Shown: in pieces, positions 17,865 through 26,299 of the stretch
How the letters are laid out: each line of letters starts with the position of its first letter
How positions within the stretch are numbered: the stretch's first letter is position 1
NCBI GenBank assembly: GCA_017540355.1
Contig: JAFYBE010000016.1
Span: 1 to 64,000, forward strand
Source: Lachnospiraceae bacterium
GTDB taxonomy: Bacteria; Bacillota; Clostridia; Lachnospirales; Lachnospiraceae
Reading direction: 5' to 3'
DNA length: 64,000 bases
Notes under the pieces: model-generated
Seen by the model: only the letters and a program-made list of their open reading frames with translations
Databases searched by the model: none
Told to the model about the DNA's origin: nothing
Position numbers and translations under genes: made by a program

Positions 17865-18785
17865 TTACAGTCTGCTTGATACAAGTGCAGCAAGCGCAAT
17901 TGAATTAACCTTTACATCAACCGTATCCGATCTTGAAGTCAGGATAACGGGAGCCTTAGTACCTGTAAGGATGTTACCGTTCTTGCAGGGAACCATGTGA
18001 ACGATGGCCTTGTATGTAAGGTTACCGGCATGTATGTCGGGGAATACGAGAATATCCGCATCTCCGGCTACTCTTCTGTCGAGTGCACCCTTCTCCTCAG
18101 CCGCCTCTTTGTAAAGCGCAATATCCAAAGACAAAGGTCCGTCGACTATACAGTCCTTGATCTCGCCGGCTTCGTTAAGACGTGTGAGTTCTGCGGCATC
18201 AAGTGTAACAGGCATCTTCTCGTTAACAGTCTCAAGTGCTGCAAGCGCTGCAACCTTGGGCATCTCTACACCGCATGCCTTGGCAACGTCTACCGTATAC
18301 TCTATCATGCACTTCTTATCCTCAAGTGTGGGATAAGGCATGAAAGCAACGTCAGTGAAGAATAAAAGTCTGTCTATTCCGGGTATCTCGAACACACAAA
18401 CATGTGAAAGAGGCTTACCGGTACGAAGGCCGACCTCTTTATTAAGTACGCTCTTAAGGAATGTTCCTGTAGGCAGAAGGCCCTTCATGTACATATCAGC
18501 TTCTCCGTCATGTACAAGCTTAACCGCCTTTAATGAAGCCTCAACGATATCCTTCTCATCTATCACTCTGTAATCGTCAAGATTCATACCGATCTTTGAA
18601 GCAATCTTTGCTATCTCGTCTGCGTCACCAACAAGGATTGAATCTGCGATTCCTCTTTCCTTTGCAACCTTTACCGCCTCGAGCACCGCTTCGTCCTGTG
18701 CCACGGCAACCGACAGCTTTTTAAGGCCTGCCTGACCCACCTTTGATAATAAGTCGTCGAATGACTTACTGTTAGAATTACTCAT
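17865..18785 (-). CDS. ptb: Phosphate butyryltransferase
   Basis: 306 residues. PTA/PTB family: [23 protein letters not shown] at the start, a central [25 protein letters not shown] segment, [18 protein letters not shown], and the final [17 protein letters not shown]. It converts butyryl-CoA and phosphate to butyryl phosphate for Buk. The ptb-buk pair shows this strain uses the kinase route, though a CoA-transferase route elsewhere cannot be excluded. A strong promoter (18871-18899) gives a leader of about 80 nt. Ribosome site GGAGG, 11 nt before ATG. Confidence 0.95.
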   Translation of the reverse strand: MSNSNSKSFDDLLSKVGQAGLKKLSVAVAQDEAVLEAVKVAKERGIADSILVGDADEIAKIASKIGMNLDDYRVIDEKDIVEASLKAVKLVHDGEADMYMKGLLPTGTFLKSVLNKEVGLRTGKPLSHVCVFEIPGIDRLLFFTDVAFMPYPTLEDKKCMIEYTVDVAKACGVEMPKVAALAALETVNEKMPVTLDAAELTRLNEAGEIKDCIVDGPLSLDIALYKEAAEEKGALDRRVAGDADILVFPDIHAGNLTYKAIVHMVPCKNGNILTGTKAPVILTSRSDTVDVKVNSIALAALVSSRL

Positions 18786-18870
18786 TTTGTCACATTCCTC
18801 CGTTTTATAATTAATTTGTGATTAAATATATGTACAAATCCGGGTGCTTTTCACAGACACCGTATCCTCT

Positions 18871-18899
18871 ATATTAGCACTAAAACGGCTTTTTTTCAA
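18871..18899 (-). promoter_or_regulatory. Promoter of ptb-buk
   Basis: Minus strand: -35 TTGAAA (18894-18899), 17-bp spacer ending in TGC, -10 TAATAT (18871-18876), an extended -10. It is back to back with the promoter of the EAL-domain gene. Confidence 0.75.
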
Positions 18900-18922
18900 T
18901 CATTATGTCAAGAGAATAAGTC

Positions 18923-18951
18923 TTGCTTTTAGGCTTTTTTTCCTATATACT
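18923..18951 (+). promoter_or_regulatory. Promoter of the GGDEF/EAL gene
   Basis: TTGCTT (18923-18928), 17-bp spacer, TATACT (18946-18951). The start site near 18958 gives a leader of about 35 nt to the ATG at 18992. The two divergent -35 boxes are 23 bp apart. Confidence 0.7.
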
Positions 18952-18991
18952 CAATATACTTGGTTTAATGGGTTCACGAAAGGAAAAGCAT

Positions 18992-20701
18992 ATGCCCGGT
19001 ACAGATTCCATTTTACGTTTTTGCAGAGCATTGTTGGTTGATGACAAGGTCAGCATGGAGAATTTCTCCAAGGCCGCTGCTTTATACTGTAAAGATTATG
19101 ATTTGGCCAAGGTTGTGCCTGCCACCGATATACCCGACGGATCTCCGCGTTCTATGGGTATGAATTCACCAAAGGGTCCCGTTAAACCTTCTACGGTTCA
19201 CAAGGAGCTGATCATATACGAAGATCCCGATATAACAGAATACGGCGAACCTATAAGACAAGGCTATAAGATCGGCGATGTCGGCAAGGCCGACTCCCTC
19301 TCATATCCTAAAAAGGGCAAAGAATACACCGAGGCGGAGCTTAACGAGATTGAGATCATTCAGGCCATGTCCTTTTACTATTTCGGCCGCATAAGGCTGG
19401 AAGAGACCATACAAAAAAGCGCCATGACTCAGTATCTGACCGGTCTTCCCAATTCCGGCGGTTATATGGCAAGAGTATCCGAAATCTTTAACAGCGGGAA
19501 CATCGGCAATTATGACGCATATTATATCAATGTCAAAGGATTCGGCATGGTAAGCAAAAAGTTCGGCTTCCGTCAGGGTGACGAAATGATACGTCAGTTT
19601 GCCCACGCGATTGCCGGTTTTGTTTCTGAGGATGAGATAGTTGCGCATTTAGGCGGAGATAACTTTGTTGCACTTGTAAAAAAGGCGCACTATGCTGCTT
19701 TTGTAGCTATGCTTTCCGAAGTTACGGTTCATGCCGTGCAGGGCGATAAGACGGTAGATGTCAAGCTTGGAACCACTATAGGTGTATGGCATATCGATAA
19801 GGATATGAGAGAGTTAAGTGAACTCATCTCACTTCCCGCCATAGCGCTGAATGCGGCCAAGAACGTGCTCCATCAGCCAATATGTCATGTATCGGATGAG
19901 CTGTTGTATCAGGTGTCCGAGCAGAAGCGTGTTTTGGAAAGGTTCCCCGCCGCAATTCGCAACAGAGAGTTTGTACTTTTCTATCAGCCCAAAGTTGATT
20001 CCAAAACCAATATGCTTGCAGGTGCCGAAGCTTTGGTAAGATGGCAGGGCTCTGACGAGATTATTCCGCCCGGCGCTTTTATACCGATACTTGAGCGCGA
20101 AGGCGCAATAAGAGCTTTAGATCTTTATGTGCTTGAACAGGCCTGCATGGATATCAGAAAATGGATTGATATGGGACTTGAACCCGTACAGGTTTCGGTC
20201 AATATATCCCGTAAGGATCTTGACGACCGTACCCTGCCTTTCCAGATATGTGACATGATTGACAGATATAAGCTTGATCATAACCTTATTCAGATAGAGA
20301 TTACGGAGACCACCGACGAAACGGAACACGGCATCATGGCTGATTTCTTAAGCAAGCTCTATGATATGGGTATCTCAACCGCCATCGATGACTTCGGTTC
20401 GGGATACTCTTCACTAAGTACATTGCGCAATTTCAAGATATCAACACTTAAGATAGACCGTTCGTTTATTAACAACGATACTTTCTCCAAAAATGATGAG
20501 ATCATCTTATCCGATATAATACACATGGCCGGGATGTTAGGTGTCGAGGTCATAACAGAGGGTGTAGAAAGACCGGATCAGCTTGAATTCATGCAGAAAG
20601 TCGGATGTAATCTCATCCAGGGATTCTTATATGACAGACCTCTTCCCACAGATGTATTCACCGAAAGACTTAAGGATAAGGTATACAACATCAGCTTTTA
20701 A
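18992..20701 (+). CDS. c-di-GMP phosphodiesterase with degenerate GGDEF domain
   Basis: 569 residues from the preferred ATG. The frame is open from a TTG at 18923, but that codon lies in the promoter; AAAGGA stands 6-11 nt before 18992. An N-terminal region of about 140 residues has no recognised fold. A GGDEF domain (about 145-275) has the altered site LGGDNF, which should weaken or abolish cyclase activity. The EAL domain (about 305-565) keeps AGAEALVRW, VNISRKDL, IEITET, IDDFGSGYSS, LKIDRSF and ITEGVER, so it should hydrolyse c-di-GMP. There is no membrane segment. Its 3' end overlaps the convergent dprA end by 11 bp. Confidence 0.88.
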   Translation: MPGTDSILRFCRALLVDDKVSMENFSKAAALYCKDYDLAKVVPATDIPDGSPRSMGMNSPKGPVKPSTVHKELIIYEDPDITEYGEPIRQGYKIGDVGKADSLSYPKKGKEYTEAELNEIEIIQAMSFYYFGRIRLEETIQKSAMTQYLTGLPNSGGYMARVSEIFNSGNIGNYDAYYINVKGFGMVSKKFGFRQGDEMIRQFAHAIAGFVSEDEIVAHLGGDNFVALVKKAHYAAFVAMLSEVTVHAVQGDKTVDVKLGTTIGVWHIDKDMRELSELISLPAIALNAAKNVLHQPICHVSDELLYQVSEQKRVLERFPAAIRNREFVLFYQPKVDSKTNMLAGAEALVRWQGSDEIIPPGAFIPILEREGAIRALDLYVLEQACMDIRKWIDMGLEPVQVSVNISRKDLDDRTLPFQICDMIDRYKLDHNLIQIEITETTDETEHGIMADFLSKLYDMGISTAIDDFGSGYSSLSTLRNFKISTLKIDRSFINNDTFSKNDEIILSDIIHMAGMLGVEVITEGVERPDQLEFMQKVGCNLIQGFLYDRPLPTDVFTERLKDKVYNISF

Positions 20702-21668
20702 TACTGTAATTGCATCCGTCGACACAGTCGATTAAATGTTTTACCGTCATCTTGGTTAAAAGCTGCAACAGTTCCTGAATCTTTATATCTTCCATTTCAC
20801 TGAGTTCATAGAATATCTCGCTGACGGATTTCGGAGTATAATCCAAAACTCCCAGAACTTTTCGTTCTCCGGCCGATAAAAATTTATATACGTTTCCTTT
20901 TGCCGCTTCAAAGACTGCTATTTTGTCACTGTTGCGGCTTTTTTCATCGATATCCTCTACACCTGTTATTTTTCCTTTTTTACTTTCATATCTGCTCAGG
21001 AATTCATCTATAAATTCATAAGGCCTGACAGCCGGATAAGCACCGTCATATATAAGCCTGTTACAACCGTAGCTTAACGAATCAGTCACTCTTCCCGGCA
21101 GGGCATATATCTCCCTTCCCTGTTCAAGTGCCATATTCGCCGTAATAAGAGTCCCGCTTCTTTCTCTTGCTTCTATTACAAGCAACGCATCCGCCAACCC
21201 TGAAATTATACGATTTCGAAGCGGAAAATGCTCCGCCCTTGCCGGTATGCCGGGAGGATATTCACTTATTATTCCGCCGCTGTCCATAAGCTTTACATAC
21301 AACTCCTTATTCTCTTTCGGATAACATATATCCACTCCGCATCCCAGTACCGCATATGATTTTCCGCCAACCGATACGGCCGCCTGTTGCGCCATTCCGT
21401 CTATTCCGCGCGCCATTCCGCTGATTACCTGTATACCCGCTGCCGCAATTTCTCTTGCGAATTCTCTGGCCATCTGTCTGCCGTATCCCGAACAGTTCCT
21501 TGCTCCGATTATGGCTACCGACGGCATGTTATCATCCGGCAGACTGCCTATATAGTACAGTTCAGCCGGACTTCCCGACAATTCCTTAAGATGCATCGGA
21601 TAGCCCTCATCCTCTTTCGTAATATGTAATATATCTCTCTTAATAAGTTCATTTTCAGTATTAACCAC
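20691..21668 (-). CDS. dprA: DNA-protecting protein DprA
   Basis: 325 residues. The Rossmann-like DprA core shows VAIIGARNCSGYGRQMAREFA, ISGMARGIDGMAQQAAV, LGCGVDICYPKEN, and SGTLITANMALEQGREIYALPG. A C-terminal winged-helix-like segment (about 245-315) follows. It loads RecA on incoming single-stranded DNA during natural transformation. Start GTG at 21668 with GGAGG seven bases before it. It lies 30 bp after comM, in a set with pilT. Confidence 0.94.
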   Translation of the reverse strand: MVNTENELIKRDILHITKEDEGYPMHLKELSGSPAELYYIGSLPDDNMPSVAIIGARNCSGYGRQMAREFAREIAAAGIQVISGMARGIDGMAQQAAVSVGGKSYAVLGCGVDICYPKENKELYVKLMDSGGIISEYPPGIPARAEHFPLRNRIISGLADALLVIEARERSGTLITANMALEQGREIYALPGRVTDSLSYGCNRLIYDGAYPAVRPYEFIDEFLSRYESKKGKITGVEDIDEKSRNSDKIAVFEAAKGNVYKFLSAGERKVLGVLDYTPKSVSEIFYELSEMEDIKIQELLQLLTKMTVKHLIDCVDGCNYSIKS

Positions 21669-21698
21669 TATTATACCTCCGTCCGTTATATATAAATC

Positions 21699-23231
21699 CT
21701 ATCCTCTGTAGCAAACAGCCTCGCTTAAATGTGAGACTTTTATATCACTGCAGCCGTCCAAATCGGCTATGGTACGGGCTACCTTAAGTATCTTGTGATA
21801 AGACCTGGCGGTCAGATCCATGGCATCGTATATATCCTTCATATATTCTTTTTCTTCTTTCCCCAGTTCGCAGTATTTATCAATTTCGGAAGGTGAAAGT
21901 TCGCTGTTGTAACGTATTCCCGTACCTTTATATCTTTTTTTCTGTATTTCAATCGCCTTCAGCACATCGGTCTTTATATCCTCACTGGATAAAGCTTTTT
22001 TCCGCCCTCTGTCGGCACCGTCTTCTCTTATTACCCTCTCCGCATCCAGCCTTGAAACCGATGCGATTATATCTATCCTGTCTCTTATGGGACCCGATAT
22101 CCTGCTTCGATACCTTGCTATTGAATGCTCGGGGCAGTTGCATTTATTCCTGTCGGGATAATAGCCGCACGGACACGGATTTGCGGCCGCAACCAGCATA
22201 AAATCCGCCGGAAACACAAAGGATGTCTTTGCCCTTACGACCTGTATACTTTTGGATTCAAGCGGTTCTCTTAAAGCTTCTATGCTCTCTCTTGAAAATT
22301 CGGGAAATTCGTCTAAAAAAAGCACTCCTCTGTGTGCCAGAGACATGATGCCGGGGCGCGGATTGATGCCGCCTCCGGTTAAAGAAGAAACTGTGGCCGT
22401 ATGGTGAGGTGCCATAAACGGCCTTGTTCTGATATATGGTCTGGATCTGTTAAGCAGGCCCGAAACGCTGTATATGGATGATACTTCCAGGCTTTCAGCC
22501 ATATCCGGCTCGGGCATTATGGTTGCCATTCTTTTAGCAATCATCGTCTTTCCCGCTCCCGGCGGACCTATCATCATCATATGATGAAAGCCTGCAACGG
22601 CTACAGTGGCTGCTCTTATACATGCTTCCTGTCCTATGATATCCGCAAAATCATCTTTTGGCTCCTTTTCATCAGCAGACAGATTCTGCCCTCGGACCAG
22701 ATAGTGATCTGCCATGGTATTCGGACTTTTAAGAATTGACATTACGGATACCATATTGTCTGCAACGATTATGTTCATGCCTTCAACATATGCGGCCTCA
22801 TCGGCATTGTCGGCAGGTATGACACAACATGTTATCCCTTTGCCATATGCCTCCGTGAGTATCGGAAGAACTCCGTTTACGGCCTTAAGATCTCCATTGA
22901 GTCCCAGTTCACCCAGAACAATCATATTTTCTAGTGCCGTATCGGGTATTAATCCCAGCGTATTCAATACGCCTACAGCTATGGGCAGATCATAGGCTGT
23001 ACCGGACTTATGGATATGAGCAGGTGAGATATTGACGGTTATTTTCACCGGCGGTATCTCGATTCCGCAGTTTTTCAGTGCGACTTTTACTCTCTCTCTG
23101 GCCTCCTTCACTTCATTGGACAGTCTTCCAACCATCTCAAAAGAAGGCAGACTTTTAGACACATCGATCTCAACGGACGAAATGTAGCTTTTTATGCCGC
23201 ATAATCCGCCCGAACAAACAGAAGAATACAT
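21699..23231 (-). CDS. ComM/YifB-family AAA+ ATPase
   Basis: About 510 residues. N-terminal Lon-like fold domain with GLPSFEMVGR-type start (here LPSFEMVGRLSNEVKEARERVK), then AAA+ core with Walker A GPPGAGKTMIAKRMATIMP, RPFMAPHHTATVSSLTGGG, the Walker B region LFLDEFPEFSRE, and a C-terminal helical YifB domain with ANPCPCGYYPD and CxxC Cys residues. In transformable bacteria ComM is a helicase that extends branch migration during integration. The longest frame starts at TTG 23243, but that TTGGAGGG is itself the ribosome site; ATG 23231 is the start. Confidence 0.92.
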   Translation of the reverse strand: MYSSVCSGGLCGIKSYISSVEIDVSKSLPSFEMVGRLSNEVKEARERVKVALKNCGIEIPPVKITVNISPAHIHKSGTAYDLPIAVGVLNTLGLIPDTALENMIVLGELGLNGDLKAVNGVLPILTEAYGKGITCCVIPADNADEAAYVEGMNIIVADNMVSVMSILKSPNTMADHYLVRGQNLSADEKEPKDDFADIIGQEACIRAATVAVAGFHHMMMIGPPGAGKTMIAKRMATIMPEPDMAESLEVSSIYSVSGLLNRSRPYIRTRPFMAPHHTATVSSLTGGGINPRPGIMSLAHRGVLFLDEFPEFSRESIEALREPLESKSIQVVRAKTSFVFPADFMLVAAANPCPCGYYPDRNKCNCPEHSIARYRSRISGPIRDRIDIIASVSRLDAERVIREDGADRGRKKALSSEDIKTDVLKAIEIQKKRYKGTGIRYNSELSPSEIDKYCELGKEEKEYMKDIYDAMDLTARSYHKILKVARTIADLDGCSDIKVSHLSEAVCYRG

Positions 23232-23363
23232 ATAACCCTCCAAATTCTTTCAATCAATATGCTGTTGTAATGAATGGGTAATATCCCGAAACGGAACGAT
23301 GTGCCCTTATGTATTCGATAGGCTGATATTAACTCATAGAATTCTGTGTGTCAACAACAAAAA

Positions 23364-23386
23364 GCGAACCGGCACAGCCGGTCCGC
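23364..23386 (-). terminator. Terminator downstream of pilT
   Basis: Ten-pair stem (23377-23386 with 23364-23373, one G-U pair on the minus strand) with a three-base loop, followed on the minus strand by TTTTTGTTG. It separates pilT from comM-dprA, so those two need their own promoter between 23232 and 23363. I cannot name a convincing one there. Confidence 0.85.
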
Positions 23387-23423
23387 TGTAATATCAATTA
23401 CCGTATATTCCTTAACCTTATGA

Positions 23424-24485
23424 CTAGAACAGCTTGTTCTCCATCGCATCGGGATCAACCGCAAACTGTACGGCAGTTTCCTTGCTGATTCTGTTAGCGA
23501 AGTAAATCTGCTGTATGCAGTCATCCATCGTAATCATACCCATCTTACGGTTGGTCTGCATTACACTTGTAAGCTGATGCGACTTACCTTCTCTTATAAG
23601 GTTCTTAACCGCATTGGTGGTGTGAAGTACTTCAAATGCAGCAACTCGGCCGTTACCGTCCGATGTGGGCATGAGCTGCTGAGAAATAACAGCCTCAAGC
23701 ACGTTAGCAAGCTGAACTCTGATCTGCTGCTGCTGATGAGGCGGGAACACGTCGATAACACGGTCTACTGTTGATGCAGCGCCGATTGTATGCAGCGTTG
23801 AAAGCACAAGGTGACCTGTCTCGGCTGCGGTGATGGCAACTGAGATCGTCTCAAAGTCTCGCATCTCACCGACAAGAATAACATCCGGGTCCTCACGAAG
23901 CGCAGCTCTTAAGGCATTGGCATAAGACTGGCTGTCAAGACCGATTTCTCGCTGGTTAACGATTGACTTGTCATGTCTGTGCAGATACTCGATAGGATCC
24001 TCCAAAGTGATGACATGCGCATCTCTCTGGTGATTAATCCTGTCAATAATAGCCGCAAGTGTTGTTGACTTACCTGAACCTGTAGGACCCGTTACAAGAA
24101 TGAGACCTCTCTTACGGTTGTACAAATCTATAACAGATTCCGGAACGCCCAACGACTCGGGTGACGGAACGTCGGAACTAACCAATCGAAGCGCCATGGC
24201 ACAGGTACCACGCTGTCTGAACGCATTGACACGATAACGTCCCAATTCAGGAAGCGAATATGAGAAGTCATGCTCACCCTTTTCCGTAAATTTCTGGATC
24301 TGCTGATCGTTCATTATGCTGTAGAGCAATTCCTTGGTGTCATCAGGCATCAGTCTGTCGTACTCCATAGCCATAAGTCTGCCGTTGACACGCATTTTGG
24401 GAGGAACACCAACCGTGATATGCACGTCCGAAGCTCCTGCCTCAACCGCTACCCTGAGCACCTGTTCAATAGTAAAATTTGCCAT
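23424..24485 (-). CDS. pilT: PilT-type retraction ATPase
   Basis: 353 residues, full length. Walker A GPTGSGKSTTLAAIIDRINH, Asp box VITLEDPIEYLH, Walker B region DPDVILVGEMRDFETI, and the AGASDVHI N-terminus identify PilT. It powers retraction of type IV pili, for twitching or DNA uptake. No other pilus gene is in the window. Ribosome site AAGGAGGG just before ATG. Its place next to comM and dprA supports a role in competence. Confidence 0.92.
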   Translation of the reverse strand: MANFTIEQVLRVAVEAGASDVHITVGVPPKMRVNGRLMAMEYDRLMPDDTKELLYSIMNDQQIQKFTEKGEHDFSYSLPELGRYRVNAFRQRGTCAMALRLVSSDVPSPESLGVPESVIDLYNRKRGLILVTGPTGSGKSTTLAAIIDRINHQRDAHVITLEDPIEYLHRHDKSIVNQREIGLDSQSYANALRAALREDPDVILVGEMRDFETISVAITAAETGHLVLSTLHTIGAASTVDRVIDVFPPHQQQQIRVQLANVLEAVISQQLMPTSDGNGRVAAFEVLHTTNAVKNLIREGKSHQLTSVMQTNRKMGMITMDDCIQQIYFANRISKETAVQFAVDPDAMENKLF

Positions 24486-24508
24486 TCTCCCTCCTTATTA
24501 CGGCGATA

Positions 24509-24538
24509 TATATAACCCCTTAGCCGTAAGTTTAACAA
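24509..24538 (-). promoter_or_regulatory. Promoter of pilT
   Basis: TTGTTA (24533-24538), 18-bp spacer, TATATA (24509-24514) on the minus strand, directly behind the rpsT terminator. Confidence 0.55.
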
Positions 24539-24546
24539 AATAAAAA

Positions 24547-24570
24547 ACCGCGTGATGACGGTCACGCGGT
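24547..24570 (-). terminator. Terminator of rpsT
   Basis: Perfect 9-bp stem ACCGCGTGA/TCACGCGGT with a 6-nt loop, followed on the minus strand by six T and ATTTTGTT. Confidence 0.93.
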
Positions 24571-24592
24571 AAGATTCATAATGCTTAGTTAA

Positions 24593-24856
24593 TTATGCCA
24601 TCTCATTAACAGCCTTGCTAAGACGGGATACCTTTCTTGATGAAGTATTCTTATGATATACTCCCTTAGAAGTAGCCTTGTCTATAGTAGCTGTGGCCTC
24701 GACTAAAGCTTCTGCAGCTGCTGTCTTGTCACCGGCTTCGATTGCCGAATATACCTTCTTTACAGAAGTCTTAACACCTGACTTGATAGCCTTGTTACGC
24801 TCTGCATTAGCGTTCGATACTAAGATTCTCTTCTTAGCGGACTTGATATTAGCCAA
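24593..24856 (-). CDS. rpsT: 30S ribosomal protein S20, TTG start
   Basis: 87 residues. The sequence from the start, M-ANIKSAKKRILVSNANAERNKA, is the normal S20 N-terminus, and the protein is Lys/Ala-rich and helical throughout. The start codon is TTG at 24856: AGGAGG lies 8 nt before it, whereas the GTG at 24865 sits on top of the ribosome site. E. coli rpsT also starts with UUG, where the rare start takes part in autogenous control. It is a single-gene unit with its own promoter and terminator. Confidence 0.96.
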   Translation of the reverse strand: MANIKSAKKRILVSNANAERNKAIKSGVKTSVKKVYSAIEAGDKTAAAEALVEATATIDKATSKGVYHKNTSSRKVSRLSKAVNEMA

Positions 24857-24934
24857 GATCTCCACCTCCTAACGAATTCAATGTAAGTAAGTGTAGGCAA
24901 TCCGGACACGGACGTTTTGCCACACGCAAATGTT

Positions 24935-24963
24935 ATTGTATGTCACAAAAGCCCATAAGTCAA
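24935..24963 (-). promoter_or_regulatory. Promoter of rpsT
   Basis: TTGACT (24958-24963), 17-bp spacer, TACAAT (24935-24940). The leader is about 70 nt. Confidence 0.85.
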
Positions 24964-25037
24964 TAGGAAATTTGGATTTCTTGTCGCCCGCCTGTATGTA
25001 ACCACCATCGTTACTATAATATCACTTATATATAGGT

Positions 25038-26246
25038 TCAGTCCAGCAAAAAGTTGGATAAAACGACATTACTTACGTCAATTCCGTAATCCGTCAGTTT
25101 AAACATATCACCGTTCTTTATCATAAGCCCGTCTTTGATAAGCTTTTCAAGCACCGGACCGTATATGCTGTCTATGTCGGCGCCGAATTTTTCGGTAAAT
25201 CTTCTGATACTGACACCGTCCGTACGCCGAAGACCCAGGTACATATATTCTTCCATCTTGTCTTTGACGCTTAACAGACCGACTTCCTCATGAAGCCTTA
25301 CGTCCTTGATTAAATCATCAGGGTTTGGCCCAAATTGACTCAAAATGCCCTTTTCTTTGCCATACGCCGAAAGATATTCGGACATATCCGAAAGATTCTT
25401 ATATCTGTATCCGCAAAAGTATGAAGAAGCTCCGAGCCCCACGCCGATGTATTCGCCACCCGTCCAGTACACATTATTATGTCTGCATTCATAATCTTCC
25501 CTTGCATAATTGGATATCTCATACCGGTGATAACCCGCTTCACCAAGCACGCATCGCGTCATGTGATACATCTCCCTTTCATCGTCCTCCGAAGGGAGGT
25601 TTTTACCCGCTATGACATTTGTGTCACAATCGAATAAATCGTGGAATTTAGTACCTTCTTCGATGATGAGGCTGTAAGCGGATATATGCTCCGGGTCGGC
25701 GTTGACTATTTCAGTCAGCGTTCTTTTGTAGGACTCAATATCCTGTCCCGGAATTGCACTCATAATATCAATATTTATATTATCAAAGCCCGCTTTGCGT
25801 GCATCAGAATATGTCAAATTGAAGCGATTAAAATCATGTATCCGACCCAGCGTTTTAAGTTCACTGTCAACAGCAGACTGAAGTCCTATACTTAATCTGT
25901 TGATTCCGAGTTTTTTAATATCCTTTAGTTTGTTAAGATCCAGGGTTCCCGGATTACATTCAAGGCTTATTTCAGCGTCCTTTGATACCAAAAAACCCGC
26001 ATTCAGCAAAGACATTATCTTATCAAGCTGTTCTGTGGTGAGCAAAGACGGCGTTCCGCCGCCGAAGAAGACCGTAGAAACGGTATTATCCCCGTTCTTG
26101 CCTGATATATCGGAATACAGGCTTATTTCCCTGCAAAGCGCATCAACATATTCCTCCCTCACCTCATCAGAAGCCGGAAAAGAGAGGAAGTCGCAATAAT
26201 CGCATTTCTTTATGCAAAAGGGAAAATGGATGTAAAATGAAATCAT
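25038..26246 (-). CDS. hemW: HemW-type radical SAM heme chaperone / coproporphyrinogen oxidase-like protein
   Basis: 402 residues. The start SFYIHFPFCIKKCDYCDF holds the CxxxCxxC cluster motif with the HemW-type fourth Cys replaced by Phe-x-Ser (DFLSF), followed by VFFGGGTPSLL, LSIGLQS, NIDIMSAIPGQ and a C-terminal winged-helix domain. True HemN residues are absent, so heme trafficking or an unknown role is more likely than coproporphyrinogen oxidation. It usually follows lepA, as here. The ATG has no recognisable ribosome site; see findings. Confidence 0.9.
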   Translation of the reverse strand: MISFYIHFPFCIKKCDYCDFLSFPASDEVREEYVDALCREISLYSDISGKNGDNTVSTVFFGGGTPSLLTTEQLDKIMSLLNAGFLVSKDAEISLECNPGTLDLNKLKDIKKLGINRLSIGLQSAVDSELKTLGRIHDFNRFNLTYSDARKAGFDNINIDIMSAIPGQDIESYKRTLTEIVNADPEHISAYSLIIEEGTKFHDLFDCDTNVIAGKNLPSEDDEREMYHMTRCVLGEAGYHRYEISNYAREDYECRHNNVYWTGGEYIGVGLGASSYFCGYRYKNLSDMSEYLSAYGKEKGILSQFGPNPDDLIKDVRLHEEVGLLSVKDKMEEYMYLGLRRTDGVSIRRFTEKFGADIDSIYGPVLEKLIKDGLMIKNGDMFKLTDYGIDVSNVVLSNFLLD

Positions 26247-26259
26247 GAATTAATAATTG

Positions 26260-26284
26260 TACGGCGGGCATAAATCCCGCCGTA
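26260..26284 (-). terminator. Hairpin between lepA and hemW
   Basis: Perfect 9-bp stem TACGGCGGG/CCCGCCGTA (26260-26268 and 26276-26284), loop of 7. The minus-strand tail ACAATTATTAATT is only moderately T-rich, so read-through into hemW is possible. Confidence 0.6.
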
Positions 26285-26299
26285 TTAATACGTCAACAA

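Noticed and set aside
18786..18870. Rex-type redox operator upstream of ptb
   Set aside because: The leader contains AT-rich partial inverted repeats but no TTGTTAA-N4-TTAACAA match.
18923..18991. N-terminal extension of the EAL protein containing a hydrophobic stretch
   Set aside because: The codons coincide with a -35/-10 promoter and have no ribosome site; the ATG at 18992 has one.
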